Source: Chitinophagaceae bacterium (lineage in GTDB: Bacteria; Bacteroidota; Bacteroidia; Chitinophagales; Chitinophagaceae). Taken from it: DNA of 64,000 bases. This document shows, piece after piece, positions 54,078 through 62,637 of the stretch; the first letter of the stretch is position 1, and each line of letters opens with the position of its first letter. Made by a program: the position numbers and the translations under genes. The notes below the pieces were generated by a model. It searched no databases. It had not been told where the DNA came from and worked only from the letters and a program-made list of their open reading frames with translations. The stretch is taken from positions 682,001-746,000 of the forward strand of contig JAFKGQ010000003.1 of the NCBI GenBank assembly GCA_017307755.1. The letters are read 5' to 3'.

Positions 54078-54854
54078 TTAAAATACTTCTTTAAATGTTA
54101 TATCCGGCAAAGCTGCACGGATACGGGCTGCCAGCACCGGAAGCTTGATGGTGGGCACACCGGGGAATAAATGATGCTCCAGGTGATAGAACATGTTATA
54201 GGTCAGTCTGTTCTTCCATCTCCGGCTCAATGAGCGGGCGAACATTTCCTCATCACAGTCATGATGAACAGTCCATACGGCAAAGAATCCGGAAAACAAC
54301 TCGCCTGTCAGCATGGCGAGCACGTGGTATCGCAGGAAGGATACAGGCAGGACAAATGCGATGATGATAAAGGCTGTTATTGCCGTCAGTTCAAGCCAGA
54401 TAAAGAGGCGCTCTTTTGAATGAAGGGCGGCGCTATGCTGCCGGATGATGAACAGGGGACCGTAGAGTATGGCCTTCCAGGCCGGCATGTGCGCCCAGCT
54501 GCCTTCAACATCACTTTCCTGCAAACAATATTTATGATGTCGCAGGTGGTTATAGCGGACTGCATGCATGGCTGTCAGCATCAGCACGCTGTTGGTCAGC
54601 AGCGTTACGTGGGTAAGGAAGCGGGATGTACCCAATGTATGATGAAACCCGTTGTGTACTTGTCTAAGACCGGTGAGAAAAAAAAGAAAGGAGAAAGGCA
54701 GTGCAAAAAGGTAATAGTGATACCAGGCCAGCAGACAGGAAATGAGCAGCCAGGGCAGGGTGATGGAATTTTCGATGATCATTTCCAGCTGGGATAGGTG
54801 GGTCAGGTCCTTCCATTGGATAGACTTGAGCCGTGCGTCATTGAATAATCTCAT
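54078..54854 (-). CDS. Fatty acid desaturase family protein
   Basis: Membrane di-iron enzyme of 258 residues. Three histidine boxes are present: VHNGFHH (H-x3-HH), HLRHHKY (H-x2-HH) and YHLEHHLFP (H-x2-HH), plus VHHDCDEE. Four hydrophobic helices surround them. It should insert a double bond or hydroxyl in a lipid at the inner membrane using reduced ferredoxin or a similar donor. Position in an operon with small membrane proteins and a GbsR-like regulator points to control of membrane composition. Confidence 0.87.
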   Translation of the reverse strand: MRLFNDARLKSIQWKDLTHLSQLEMIIENSITLPWLLISCLLAWYHYYLFALPFSFLFFLTGLRQVHNGFHHTLGTSRFLTHVTLLTNSVLMLTAMHAVRYNHLRHHKYCLQESDVEGSWAHMPAWKAILYGPLFIIRQHSAALHSKERLFIWLELTAITAFIIIAFVLPVSFLRYHVLAMLTGELFSGFFAVWTVHHDCDEEMFARSLSRRWKNRLTYNMFYHLEHHLFPGVPTIKLPVLAARIRAALPDITFKEVF

Positions 54855-54875
54855 GGCGGTGGATTGATGGGGTTA

Positions 54876-55835
54876 TCAGAATAGATGATATTTCCTGCGG
54901 GGGATCTTTTCGATAATGTTTTTTAATGCGTCATCAGCATCGGGATACCGGAAAATGAACCCTGTCTGCAACAGCTTTGTCGGCAATACCCAACGGCTCT
55001 TTAGCACCAGTTCGGTTTCGGTGCCGATGAGCAACGCCCCGATCTTCAGCATCCAGGTAAAGGCGGGCAACCCGATGCGATGGCCACCGGCCTTCCGGAG
55101 ATTTTTCATAAACACCCGGTTGTTGACAGGATGGGGGGAGCAGACATTGTATACGCCTTCCAGCTTATCCCGTTCATATACCCATTTCACAACACGGCAA
55201 AGATCTTCTATATGTATCCAGCTATACATCTGCCGGCCGCTGCCCTGTCTGCCGCCCAGCCCGAATTTCAGCAAGCGGAGATAGGGGACGATAACGCCGC
55301 CTGTACCAAGGGTGATGGCCGTACGCAAGACTACCTTGCGGGTGAAGGGAGTACGTTGCTCATCAAAGACCTTCTCCCATTTTTTACACACCTGTACGGA
55401 GAAGTCATTTCCGAACTCTCCGGTGTATTCGTCCTGAGGCCGGTCTTCAGCGTGCCGGTAGATGGTAGCGGAAGCCGCATTGATCCAGACTTTTGGAGGG
55501 ACAACGGCATCCCTTATCGCCAGACCAATGGCCCGGGTACTGTCGGTACGACTGTCGAAGATCTCCTGTTTATTTTTTGACGTATAACGGCAATTGACGC
55601 TCTTGCCGGCAAGGTTGATCACCAGATCACATCCGTCGATGGCTGCTGCCCAGTGTTTCTCTACGCGCAGCCCGTCCCAATAAAGGTATTTGATGCGATA
55701 GCCGTCGGCGGCATCAGGCTCGGCGGGTATGTGCCGGCTCAGGATCACTATGTCATTGTCTTTTCCAAAGAAGGCGGCCAGAGCCTGACCGATGAAGCCT
55801 GTGCCGCCTGCAATGACTATTTTTTTATTGTTCAT
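54876..55835 (-). CDS. TIGR01777 family NAD(P)-dependent epimerase-like protein
   Basis: Short-chain/extended epimerase-type protein of 319 residues. It has the Rossmann start VIAGGTGFIGQALAAFFG, VINLAGKSVNCRYTSKNKQE, WINAASATIYRH, and the C-terminal DUF1731 part (KSRWVLPTKLLQTGFIFRYP). The TIGR01777/YfcH family has no settled substrate. Its ATG overlaps the restored stop of the upstream frameshifted gene (ATGA at 55835-55832), so the two were once translationally coupled. 21 bp before the desaturase gene. Confidence 0.88.
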   Translation of the reverse strand: MNNKKIVIAGGTGFIGQALAAFFGKDNDIVILSRHIPAEPDAADGYRIKYLYWDGLRVEKHWAAAIDGCDLVINLAGKSVNCRYTSKNKQEIFDSRTDSTRAIGLAIRDAVVPPKVWINAASATIYRHAEDRPQDEYTGEFGNDFSVQVCKKWEKVFDEQRTPFTRKVVLRTAITLGTGGVIVPYLRLLKFGLGGRQGSGRQMYSWIHIEDLCRVVKWVYERDKLEGVYNVCSPHPVNNRVFMKNLRKAGGHRIGLPAFTWMLKIGALLIGTETELVLKSRWVLPTKLLQTGFIFRYPDADDALKNIIEKIPRRKYHLF

Positions 55836-56072
55836 GATCTTTTGATTTGAAAGAGTGAAATGGTTTCGTCAAGACAAAGCTTTATGTAGAGCAGGACCGT
55901 TACAGGAAAGGCCACGAGCAATCCGATGACGCAGATGCAGAGCCCGCCGCCACCGATGGCGCCTACGAAATAACATGCTGCCATAATTACCAGGATCAGC
56001 AAAAAACCAGATGAGACTGTATATTGCCAGAAGTACCTGAATGCAGCAGTCGATGAGTTTAAAGGCTTTCAT
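55832..56072 (-). pseudogene. Small membrane protein with a one-base frameshift
   Basis: The ATG at 56072 opens a frame like the neighbour at 56439 (MKAFKLIDCCIQVLLAIY compared with LKLIDHCLQTLLLAYF), but after about 25 codons it runs into non-hydrophobic sequence. Removing one base of the six-base T run (A run at 56001-56006 on the plus strand) restores a smooth 79-residue protein with two membrane helices (LLILVIMAACYFVG, CVIGLLVAFPVTVLL) that ends in ISLFQIKRS with a TGA overlapping the next gene's ATG. 241 bp equals 80 codons plus one base. It could be a true mutation, a switchable slippery tract or a sequencing error. Confidence 0.7.
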
Positions 56073-56439
56073 GATCGGTGATCTTTTTTGTTTCAAAAAG
56101 GGAGACAGTTTCCCTGAGGCTGATCCACCAGTAAAAGACGGCCAGGAAAGGTAGGATCCAGACCAGGAACAAGCTCAGGATGTATAGATACACCAGCGAA
56201 AAGACCCCTCCGATGCCGACCACCATGATCACCAACAATATCTTTTGAAAGATGTCCCGCCGTGCCCCCTTTATCTGACGGCAATCCAGAATGACGTGGA
56301 CCAGGCAGCTAAGCGCATTTCCACCGAGGACAAGACGATAGGCGATGAGCAAGTGTTCTATATCGATGCAGCAACACCTTACAAAGTAAGCCAGCAGCAG
56401 CGTTTGCAGACAGTGGTCGATGAGCTTAAGGCGTTTCAT
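56059..56439 (-). CDS. Small multi-spanning membrane protein
   Basis: 126-residue protein with three or four hydrophobic segments (LQTLLLAYFVRCCC, ILLVIMVVGIGGVFSLVYLYI, LVWILPFLAVFYWW) and a charged tail ETVSLFETKKITDHESL. The start (MKRLKLIDHCLQ) and tail resemble the frameshifted neighbour, suggesting an old tandem duplication. No known family recognised. It overlaps the neighbour's ATG by 14 bp and follows the first operon gene by 24 bp. Confidence 0.7.
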   Translation of the reverse strand: MKRLKLIDHCLQTLLLAYFVRCCCIDIEHLLIAYRLVLGGNALSCLVHVILDCRQIKGARRDIFQKILLVIMVVGIGGVFSLVYLYILSLFLVWILPFLAVFYWWISLRETVSLFETKKITDHESL

Positions 56440-56463
56440 ATATTTTAACTTTTGAGATGCCCT

Positions 56464-56835
56464 TCATTTCACCGGGTAATGTCTCCTTTCCAGCAAGGCC
56501 CTTTTGCGCAGCTTGAAGAACACGAGCATGTTGAAGAAATGCATGCCACCGAGTATCAGGATGATAGCCCCCACCTTAATGCTGAGCTTTTCTATCAGGT
56601 GGCGTACGTCCGCAATATTATCCGGGATGGTGAGCGTATATACGGCATAGCCGATGTTCACGAGATAGAATCCTACGAGCAGCAGGTTGTTGACGGCATT
56701 CGCCAGCTCCTGGTTGCCATGGAAGATGTCGATAAGAAAGATCTTCCCGTTGCGGAACAAGGTACGAGCCACCCAGATGGTGAGGATGAGCGTAAGAATA
56801 AGATAAGTGATGTAGCTGATGAGGATGTAAGACAT
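56464..56835 (-). CDS. Conserved small membrane protein
   Basis: 123-residue protein with three to four hydrophobic helices (ISYITYLILTLILTIWVA, NNLLLVGFYLVNIGYAVYTL, VGAIILILGGMHFFNMLVFF) and a charged C-terminus. It is similar in layout to hypothetical integral membrane proteins of Bacteroidota. The frame can be extended upstream, but ATG 56835 is preferred because an operator-like repeat lies about 37 bp upstream. It is the first gene of the operon that includes the desaturase. Confidence 0.7.
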   Translation of the reverse strand: MSYILISYITYLILTLILTIWVARTLFRNGKIFLIDIFHGNQELANAVNNLLLVGFYLVNIGYAVYTLTIPDNIADVRHLIEKLSIKVGAIILILGGMHFFNMLVFFKLRKRALLERRHYPVK

Positions 56836-56871
56836 AAAAGGCGGTTTTATAGTGATTGATTTTATTTTTCG

Positions 56872-56895
56872 AACTTTCAATAAGTATTGAAATAA
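56872..56895. promoter_or_regulatory. Operator-like inverted repeat before the membrane/lipid operon
   Basis: AACTTTCAA-TAAGTA-TTGAAATAA, with a perfect inner palindrome TTTCAATA-AG-TATTGAAA at 56875-56892. The 15 bases TTTTCGAACTTTCAA at 56866-56880 are identical to those before the GbsR-like regulator gene (57528-57542). Likely binding site of that regulator. Confidence 0.65.
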
Positions 56896-56975
56896 TACTT
56901 CCAAATAAAAGCCGCATAGCGGCTGCGCGGCATTTACCGGCGAATAATCGTGGTTGCGGGCTCCTTTGCCTGTAT

Positions 56976-57494
56976 TTAGTCCCTTTTCCCTCCGAAGAGT
57001 TTCATCAGACTGCCCAGGAACCAGTGTTCGTCCGCCCGGATCATCGTGTCCAGGGTCCTGTCGGCCTGGTCGCTGAACTTGCGGATATTGTTGATGGTGT
57101 CCGTAAAGGTCTTTACTGCTTTATCGCGTTTGTCCCCTTCTACTTCGCTGAGTTCCTTTAGAACGGGTATCATCAGGTCCAGTTCCCTCTTCTTCCGCTC
57201 TTTTACTATCTGCCGGGCCACTTTCCATATATCTTTTTCTGCGCTGAAGTATTCTTTTCTTTCACCCGGCTTGATGACCTTTTGCACCAGCCCCCAATCG
57301 ATAAGCTCCCGGATGTTCATATTTACGTTGCCGCGGCTGATGCTCAGCTCTTCCATTACTTCATCGGCGCTTAGCGGGTCAGGACTTATCAGCAGCAAGG
57401 CATGTATCTGCGCCATGGTCCTGTTAATCCCCCAATTGGTGCCAAATCTTCCCCAGTCGGCTATAAATTTTGCTTTTGCTTCTGCCAGTTGCAT
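56976..57494 (-). CDS. GbsR/MarR-family transcriptional regulator
   Basis: 172 residues with a winged helix (about 30-90; MAQIHALLLISPDPLSADEV, EELSISRGNVNMNIRELIDW) followed by a helical dimerisation part, the layout of GbsR-type MarR relatives common in Bacteroidota. The N-terminus FIADWGRFGTNWGINR is typical of the group. The gene stands between two copies of an inverted repeat: one over its own -33 promoter element and one before the next operon, so autorepression and control of that operon are likely. Its signal is unknown. Confidence 0.88.
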   Translation of the reverse strand: MQLAEAKAKFIADWGRFGTNWGINRTMAQIHALLLISPDPLSADEVMEELSISRGNVNMNIRELIDWGLVQKVIKPGERKEYFSAEKDIWKVARQIVKERKKRELDLMIPVLKELSEVEGDKRDKAVKTFTDTINNIRKFSDQADRTLDTMIRADEHWFLGSLMKLFGGKRD

Positions 57495-57512
57495 CTACGT
57501 CCTTTGATGATA

Positions 57513-57542
57513 TAAAGGTAGAGTTTGTTTTCGAACTTTCAA
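57513..57542 (-). promoter_or_regulatory. Promoter of the GbsR-like regulator
   Basis: On the minus strand TTG (57542-57540), 19 bases, then TACCTTTA (57520-57513), one mismatch to the Bacteroidota consensus. The -33 TTG is inside the inverted repeat at 57534-57557, so a bound regulator would block the promoter. Confidence 0.55.
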
Positions 57543-57557
57543 AACTTATTGAAAGTT
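57534..57557. promoter_or_regulatory. Operator-like inverted repeat before the GbsR-like gene
   Basis: AACTTTCAA (57534-57542) and TTGAAAGTT (57549-57557) form a perfect 9-bp inverted repeat with a 6-base spacer. It matches the repeat at 56872-56895 and covers the -33 element of the regulator's promoter. Confidence 0.7.
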
Positions 57558-57974
57558 TTATTTTGCTGGCTCCAGCTTAAAGCTAATGGGCTGTTTTTTG
57601 TATGATTTAACCGACCTGCCGTTAATGGTCGCCGGTATCCATTTGGGGGACTCTCTGAGTACTTTAAGCGCTGCTTCCTGAAGAAGAGGGTCGCCTGTGA
57701 GGGCTTTGGCGTCAGAAATACTTCCGTCTTTGTCTACGATGAATTGGAGTACGACAATTCCCTGTATCCCGTTTTTCCAGGCTTTTTTGGGATACCTTAC
57801 GTGCTTATTGAGAAATTCGAGCCAGGCGGGGCCGCCGCCGGGAAATTCCGATTCGATCTCCACTTTGGTAACTGTCGAGTCAAGCACGATGACTTTACGG
57901 ATACTATCAGTCTGTGCATTGGCTTGCAACAGTCCTGCGGGAAGGAGCAATATGGCAAAGGTTAGGGCCTTCAT
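57558..57974 (-). CDS. TonB C-terminal domain protein
   Basis: Exported protein of 138 residues: a signal peptide (ending QANAQ), then a TonB_C-type domain (about 50-135) with PGGGPAWLEFLNKHVRYPKKA, GIQGIVVLQFIVDKDGSISD and KWIPATINGRSVKS. It lacks the membrane anchor and proline-rich span of a classical TonB, so it probably does not itself energise receptors. ATG 57974 is preferred to the longer frame because it begins the signal peptide. Its stop abuts the regulator's operator. Confidence 0.82.
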   Translation of the reverse strand: MKALTFAILLLPAGLLQANAQTDSIRKVIVLDSTVTKVEIESEFPGGGPAWLEFLNKHVRYPKKAWKNGIQGIVVLQFIVDKDGSISDAKALTGDPLLQEAALKVLRESPKWIPATINGRSVKSYKKQPISFKLEPAK

Positions 57975-58042
57975 AAATAAGGAGTTTGATCCAGGTGTAC
58001 AAGAAAGTAAAAAATCCGTATACATTCAAGTCTTTACAGACA

Positions 58043-59488
58043 TTAATACGGCGGGCAGCTGTATCTTTTATCTTCTTTTTCGCCTTTGGGGCCGCCGCCG
58101 GGTCTGACTACCAATGCAAGATAGAATCCCCCGTTTGCCATCCTGCTTTTGGAGAAGATATTGGCCCAGTTATGCCAGCCGAGTAACAGGGGGCCGGCCT
58201 TGAATGCACCTCCGATCCAGAATTTTCCGTCAGTAGTCACCTGGATAGGAAGATAGGCTCCCAGCTTTTTTTTCTCCCACCGGGGGGTGAGGGTAAGGAG
58301 GCTGAGGTCTTTGACAACAAGTCTTTTGGTCGTGTTGGTCCACGGCATATTCAACGAGAGGTTGCCATTGATGGACCAATTATCCTGTATGGGTCTGTCC
58401 ACATTGATCACCAGCCGCGTAGGGTTCCATATCTTAAAGAGGCCATTCAGTGCAGCGATGTTATCGACAATGGTGGCCAGGCTGTCGTTGAATTGGGCCA
58501 GGGTTTTTGCGGTGTCGAACTTTCGGTTGAGGTCGAAATCCGATACATCGGACCTGGGGTGACTGGCTATCCTGCTTTGCGTCCCAAATTTGTAAACATT
58601 CTGCCCGATGTCCAGCAATGCCACGCCTATCTTCCATTCATAATCGTAGTAAGCCTCGTCTTTTTCGATATTATTGACCACTGCCTGCGATTTCACCCAA
58701 TATTCCAGCCCCAGGTCCAGCGATACGGATGGCCGGCTGTTGCCAAAGAGGTCTTTTAGGTTCTGCATGGTGCTATTGCTGCTTTTCCACCGGTCGTAAT
58801 TACTGGAATAGCCATAACGGGCGCTGCCGGCCTTCATGAAATAGATGGTCTGGGTCCCTGATACGCCACGGCCCACGCCTCCGCCTATCATCTGGGCAAA
58901 GGCGCCGGATATGCCACGCATGCCCCTCAACGTAATGCCGGCATTTATCCTTTTGTATTCGTCGTCGATGATGGTCCGGCTATAGGTGACAAAGAGTTCC
59001 AGCCAGCTGCTGGTTGTCATATTGCCGTTGTAGATCGTGTTTTGATTGATGTCGAAGAATTGGTTCATATTCCGCAGCGAGTCATGGTAATTGACGGGGC
59101 CGGTCCTGGCGACCCCATACCCCCGCAGATTGGCTCCAAAGGCAATCGCCTGCCTCTTATCCAGCGCTATGCGGGCATTCAGCAGATGCACGTTGAAGTC
59201 AAGGGCGATAAACCGCCGCTTGTAACCTGAGGTCCATTGATAAGAGACGGTATCTCCCAGGGAGAGGAGAGAATAATTATGAAGGGTTATGGCATTGGTG
59301 GAGTGCTGCTCCTGCACGGAAAATATAGTGACATCCCAGGGATAAGGGGTGCTGAGAATGGAGGCAGGATTAACCGCTACACCCAGGCTGCCCGCGAAAG
59401 GAGATCCTTCTATGGCGTGGTAATTCTGTGCAAGACAGATGCCAGGAAAGATCAATACCCATAAAATTCCATAAACTACGGATCTCAT
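58043..59488 (-). CDS. DUF5723 family outer-membrane protein
   Basis: Protein of 481 residues with a signal peptide (ICLAQ) and a beta-rich body: GVAVNPASILSTPYPWDV, ALDFNVHLLNARIALDK, FGANLRGYGVARTGPVN, ITLRGMRGISGAFAQ. The pattern matches the DUF5723 group of Bacteroidota, often predicted as outer-membrane barrels. A GTG at 59509 gives a longer N-terminus, but ATG 59488 gives the clean signal peptide. It lies between the TonB-C gene and the secondary-metabolite genes and has no visible link to either. Confidence 0.7.
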   Translation of the reverse strand: MRSVVYGILWVLIFPGICLAQNYHAIEGSPFAGSLGVAVNPASILSTPYPWDVTIFSVQEQHSTNAITLHNYSLLSLGDTVSYQWTSGYKRRFIALDFNVHLLNARIALDKRQAIAFGANLRGYGVARTGPVNYHDSLRNMNQFFDINQNTIYNGNMTTSSWLELFVTYSRTIIDDEYKRINAGITLRGMRGISGAFAQMIGGGVGRGVSGTQTIYFMKAGSARYGYSSNYDRWKSSNSTMQNLKDLFGNSRPSVSLDLGLEYWVKSQAVVNNIEKDEAYYDYEWKIGVALLDIGQNVYKFGTQSRIASHPRSDVSDFDLNRKFDTAKTLAQFNDSLATIVDNIAALNGLFKIWNPTRLVINVDRPIQDNWSINGNLSLNMPWTNTTKRLVVKDLSLLTLTPRWEKKKLGAYLPIQVTTDGKFWIGGAFKAGPLLLGWHNWANIFSKSRMANGGFYLALVVRPGGGPKGEKEDKRYSCPPY

Positions 59489-59515
59489 TTGCTTGGCTTT
59501 TGTATGCACGACTTA

Positions 59516-60655
59516 TCAAAATGGTTGCCCGTGTGTCTGCCGGATCAAAAATGACACCAATTTAGGAAAAGGTTTTAAGGAATGGATCAAAAGGTTGGTA
59601 CGTTTTTCACTTCCAAACCAGCGTTGCAGCTGACGGCCCGCCCACAGCCGCCGCCCGAATTGCCGGGCCCACTGATCTTCGTATTCCTGCTCCATCTCAT
59701 GACGGGCGATCTGGCCTTTTAGAAAAGTGTCCATACAACGAAAAGCTATTTTACTGCCGTGCAATGCCATACTCATACCATTGCCGGATAAAGGAGGGAT
59801 CATCCCGGCACCGTCCCCTATAAATAAGAGGTGGTTTTCCACCCTGCTCCTTCGTTCAAAGCTTATTTGTGAGATGGTCAGCGGCGATTCGAATAATTTC
59901 ACGGCTGACGAAAAGATACCGGAAAGATAAGGGTTCCGGGAAAGGATATTCCTTTCCATATCGGGGATGGAATTGCCGTTGGCCTGCAGATTAGCGGCCG
60001 TCGTCATATAACAAAGACAATAGCGGCCATCCTCGATCCTGGAAATGCCGCAATATCCGTCCTTGAAATTATGCAGTCCGATAAGGTCTGCCGGAAGATC
60101 GGTCTGCACATGATATTTTACGGCGATGTAATTATTCAGCTTGTCAGACCTTTTCCGGGTGAACGGTCGCCGCCATTTGATATCCAGATTGCTACGCTTG
60201 CCCGTCGAAATGCAGGCAATACTTGCCTTATATTCTCCCGCATCCGTACGGACATCGGCGATAGCCCGCCCAAAAGCGATGTCGATGACCTTGACGCCCT
60301 CCTTTACGACCACGCCGCAGTCACGGGCGATATCCGCAAGGGCAGCATCGATCTTATACCGGCTGATGCCAAACCCTCCCAGCGGCAGCTCCTGCTCGAT
60401 GGATTCGCCGTTGGGCGCTGAAACCAACACCCTTTTGATCACCGGCAACCCCCAATCACTCAGGGGCAACCCCAACTCTTCCAAAAAATTCCAGCTTTCG
60501 AGACTGATGTATTCCCCACAGACCTTATGAAAAGGATAATGCTCTTTTTCGAATACGATGACGGTATAACCCGCCCTGGCGAGCTGTATGGAAAGGGCGA
60601 GGCCCGCAAGCCCTCCGCCTGCTATTGCAACATCGTATGCATTTGAACTATTCAA
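59516..60655 (-). CDS. FAD-dependent oxidoreductase (monooxygenase/geranylgeranyl-reductase-like)
   Basis: Flavoprotein of 379 residues with an N-terminal FAD motif (VAIAGGGLAGLALSIQLARA), VCGEYIS, and the second FAD motif LLFIGDGAGMIPPLSGNGMS. This group includes aromatic hydroxylases and prenyl-chain reductases. As part of the type III polyketide cluster it likely hydroxylates the phenolic ring or reduces the prenyl chain. It overlaps the methyltransferase gene by 8 bp and probably comes last in the transcript. Confidence 0.85.
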   Translation of the reverse strand: MNSSNAYDVAIAGGGLAGLALSIQLARAGYTVIVFEKEHYPFHKVCGEYISLESWNFLEELGLPLSDWGLPVIKRVLVSAPNGESIEQELPLGGFGISRYKIDAALADIARDCGVVVKEGVKVIDIAFGRAIADVRTDAGEYKASIACISTGKRSNLDIKWRRPFTRKRSDKLNNYIAVKYHVQTDLPADLIGLHNFKDGYCGISRIEDGRYCLCYMTTAANLQANGNSIPDMERNILSRNPYLSGIFSSAVKLFESPLTISQISFERRSRVENHLLFIGDGAGMIPPLSGNGMSMALHGSKIAFRCMDTFLKGQIARHEMEQEYEDQWARQFGRRLWAGRQLQRWFGSEKRTNLLIHSLKPFPKLVSFLIRQTHGQPF

Positions 60656-61355
60656 CTGAGAAACTTTTGCTTATCAGCCATCGGAACGCCCACTTCCATT
60701 GGATCCTGCAATTGTCTATATCTGCCTGCCGAAGCAATCCCCGCCACTCCCGCCGCGTAAAACCTCTCAATACAGACAGCGGCGCATCATTTTTCACCAG
60801 ATAGGACCTTGAAAACCATTTTGTCAGCCACCGGATGGAATGATAGGCCAGAAAATGACGGTGCAGATCATTGATAAACCATCCGATCCCCGCGCTAACC
60901 TCCATCCAGTTCAATTGAGCTATCAGCTCTTCATCCGTAAAGTGGTGGCAGAACAGGGAGGAAAAAATAATATCGGGTTTTTCCTGTCCAAAAACCACCT
61001 GCCGGTAGTCGGAATGTATCCACAAGGCCTCTCCCTCCTGCCATTTTTCCCTTGCTACCTCTATACAGTGAATGTTGTGATCGATGCCGGTGACCCGCGC
61101 TTGTATATGCCGACGGCGGCACCATCGGACAAGCGCCCGCAGGTTGTCCCCACCTCCGCATCCTATCTCACAGATGCTCACCTGCCGTCTGTCGCCGGCC
61201 AGGCGCTCCAATCCACTGATACTGATAGCATGTCCGCCTAACCACGTATTGATGATGTCCAGTTCAAGCATATTCCGCTGAATATCCCTGAAAGGGATAT
61301 CATCTCTATCCAGCAATTCTTTCTGATAACTTCTCTTTGACAGATCTGTGATCAT
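60648..61355 (-). CDS. SAM-dependent methyltransferase of the polyketide cluster
   Basis: Class I methyltransferase of 235 residues: SAM motif ICEIGCGGGDNLRALVR, TGIDHNIHCIEVAREKW, then IIFSSLFCHHFTDEEL. Enzymes of this sort accompany type III polyketide synthases and methylate the phenolic product. The frame is open for 99 bp upstream but ATG 61355 begins the sensible sequence. It sits 109 bp downstream of the synthase gene and overlaps the oxidoreductase by 8 bp. Confidence 0.85.
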   Translation of the reverse strand: MITDLSKRSYQKELLDRDDIPFRDIQRNMLELDIINTWLGGHAISISGLERLAGDRRQVSICEIGCGGGDNLRALVRWCRRRHIQARVTGIDHNIHCIEVAREKWQEGEALWIHSDYRQVVFGQEKPDIIFSSLFCHHFTDEELIAQLNWMEVSAGIGWFINDLHRHFLAYHSIRWLTKWFSRSYLVKNDAPLSVLRGFTRREWRGLLRQADIDNCRIQWKWAFRWLISKSFSVE

Positions 61356-61464
61356 GGAATGACAACATTGAACAAAATACGAAGGATAAATGGTTTGGCT
61401 ACTAAAGTTAGCTGAAATTGAATTGTTAAAATTTACTTCAATTTCGGTCGACATCGAGTTAAGG

Positions 61465-62556
61465 TCAATGTGTACTTGCTATAAAGCTTTCCATAGTGAG
61501 TCCAGGTCCGAAGGCTGCCCCGAAAACAATATTCGGTCTGTCATAGCCGAAAGAGGACATCATCTCCTGCAGTACGAACAAGATCGTGGCGGAAGACATA
61601 TTACCGAAATCTTTTAGTATACGGTAGGATGTGTCCAGACCTCTGTTGGTGAGATGCAGGCTTTTATATATAGCGTCAAGGATCTTTTTACCCCCCGGAT
61701 GGATGCACCAATGACTGACTGCTTCCCGGGGAAGCCGGTGTTTTTCCAATGCATGGGTTACGAGTGAGCTAAAATCCTCCTCGATCAGGTCAGGGACATA
61801 ACTGCTCAGCCCCATCTGGAATCCCGTAGAGGACAACTCCCAGGACATGTCCTGTTTCCCCCTGGTCATGATCTCCGAATAAAATCCGTCAATATGGAGA
61901 CCAGGGGCTGGGTGTTCGTCCTGCGTCACGAGCGCGGCAGCCGAGCCGTCTGAAAATAAAAGGCTCGACAGGATATTGTTCATGGTCGGATCCCGTTGGA
62001 AATGTAGCGTACATAATTCCGTACAAACGAGCAATACTTTGGCGTTTGCGTCGCTATGGCACAGGGCGTCGGCCAGCTTTAGGGCATGGATAGCCGCATA
62101 ACATCCCATAAAGTTCACGGACGTACGAAAGATGGTCCCGGGCAGCCCCAGCAATTCCACGATCTCCAGGTCCAGACCAGGCGCGCTCATCCCCGTACAG
62201 CTGACGGTGATGAGATGCGTGATTTCCTGCGCATCCAGTTTCCCATCCAGGCAATTCCGGATCGCAGCCATGGAGAGGGGGGCGGCATGCTGTTGGTAGC
62301 ACCGCATCCTTGACTCCAGCGAAGGAAAGGGTTCCAGGTTTTCCGTAGGCGGATAAAACTCCCATTCCCCCGCCGGCCTGGTATAGTCTCCTATAACGGA
62401 ATACCTGGTAGAGATACCGCTCTGATGGTAAAGGAATTGAAGTTTTCTGTTACCGGCTTCATTCATTGCGTATACACGCTGCATAAATGTCAGGATCTCA
62501 TGCTGGGGGTGTGCATAGGCTGGGACTGCGGTACCGATGGAGATTATTTTACTCAA
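61465..62556 (-). CDS. Type III polyketide synthase
   Basis: Chalcone/stilbene-synthase-type enzyme of 363 residues. The catalytic Cys152 is in NFMGCYAAIHAL, the His in WCIHPGGKKIL and the Asn in LKDFGNMSSAT, a complete triad. The N-terminus IISIGTAVPAYAHPQ is family-like, but no ATG precedes it; the TTG at 62556 (giving MSKIISIG) is the best start, with another TTG at 62601. It condenses malonyl-CoA units on an acyl starter to give resorcinols, pyrones or similar rings. Methyltransferase, flavoprotein and prenyltransferase genes lie beside it. Confidence 0.9.
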   Translation of the reverse strand: MSKIISIGTAVPAYAHPQHEILTFMQRVYAMNEAGNRKLQFLYHQSGISTRYSVIGDYTRPAGEWEFYPPTENLEPFPSLESRMRCYQQHAAPLSMAAIRNCLDGKLDAQEITHLITVSCTGMSAPGLDLEIVELLGLPGTIFRTSVNFMGCYAAIHALKLADALCHSDANAKVLLVCTELCTLHFQRDPTMNNILSSLLFSDGSAAALVTQDEHPAPGLHIDGFYSEIMTRGKQDMSWELSSTGFQMGLSSYVPDLIEEDFSSLVTHALEKHRLPREAVSHWCIHPGGKKILDAIYKSLHLTNRGLDTSYRILKDFGNMSSATILFVLQEMMSSFGYDRPNIVFGAAFGPGLTMESFIASTH

Positions 62557-62637
62557 AATAAAAGGAGATTTATAATAATATACGGACCAAACCAATGCCA
62601 AGATTATGCCACCCCACCTCTGAACAAACCGCTCAGC

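Noticed and set aside
61465..62601. Type III synthase considered 5'-truncated because no ATG precedes the conserved N-terminus
   Set aside because: A TTG at 62556 directly precedes the family N-terminus and the catalytic triad is complete, so a TTG start explains it.
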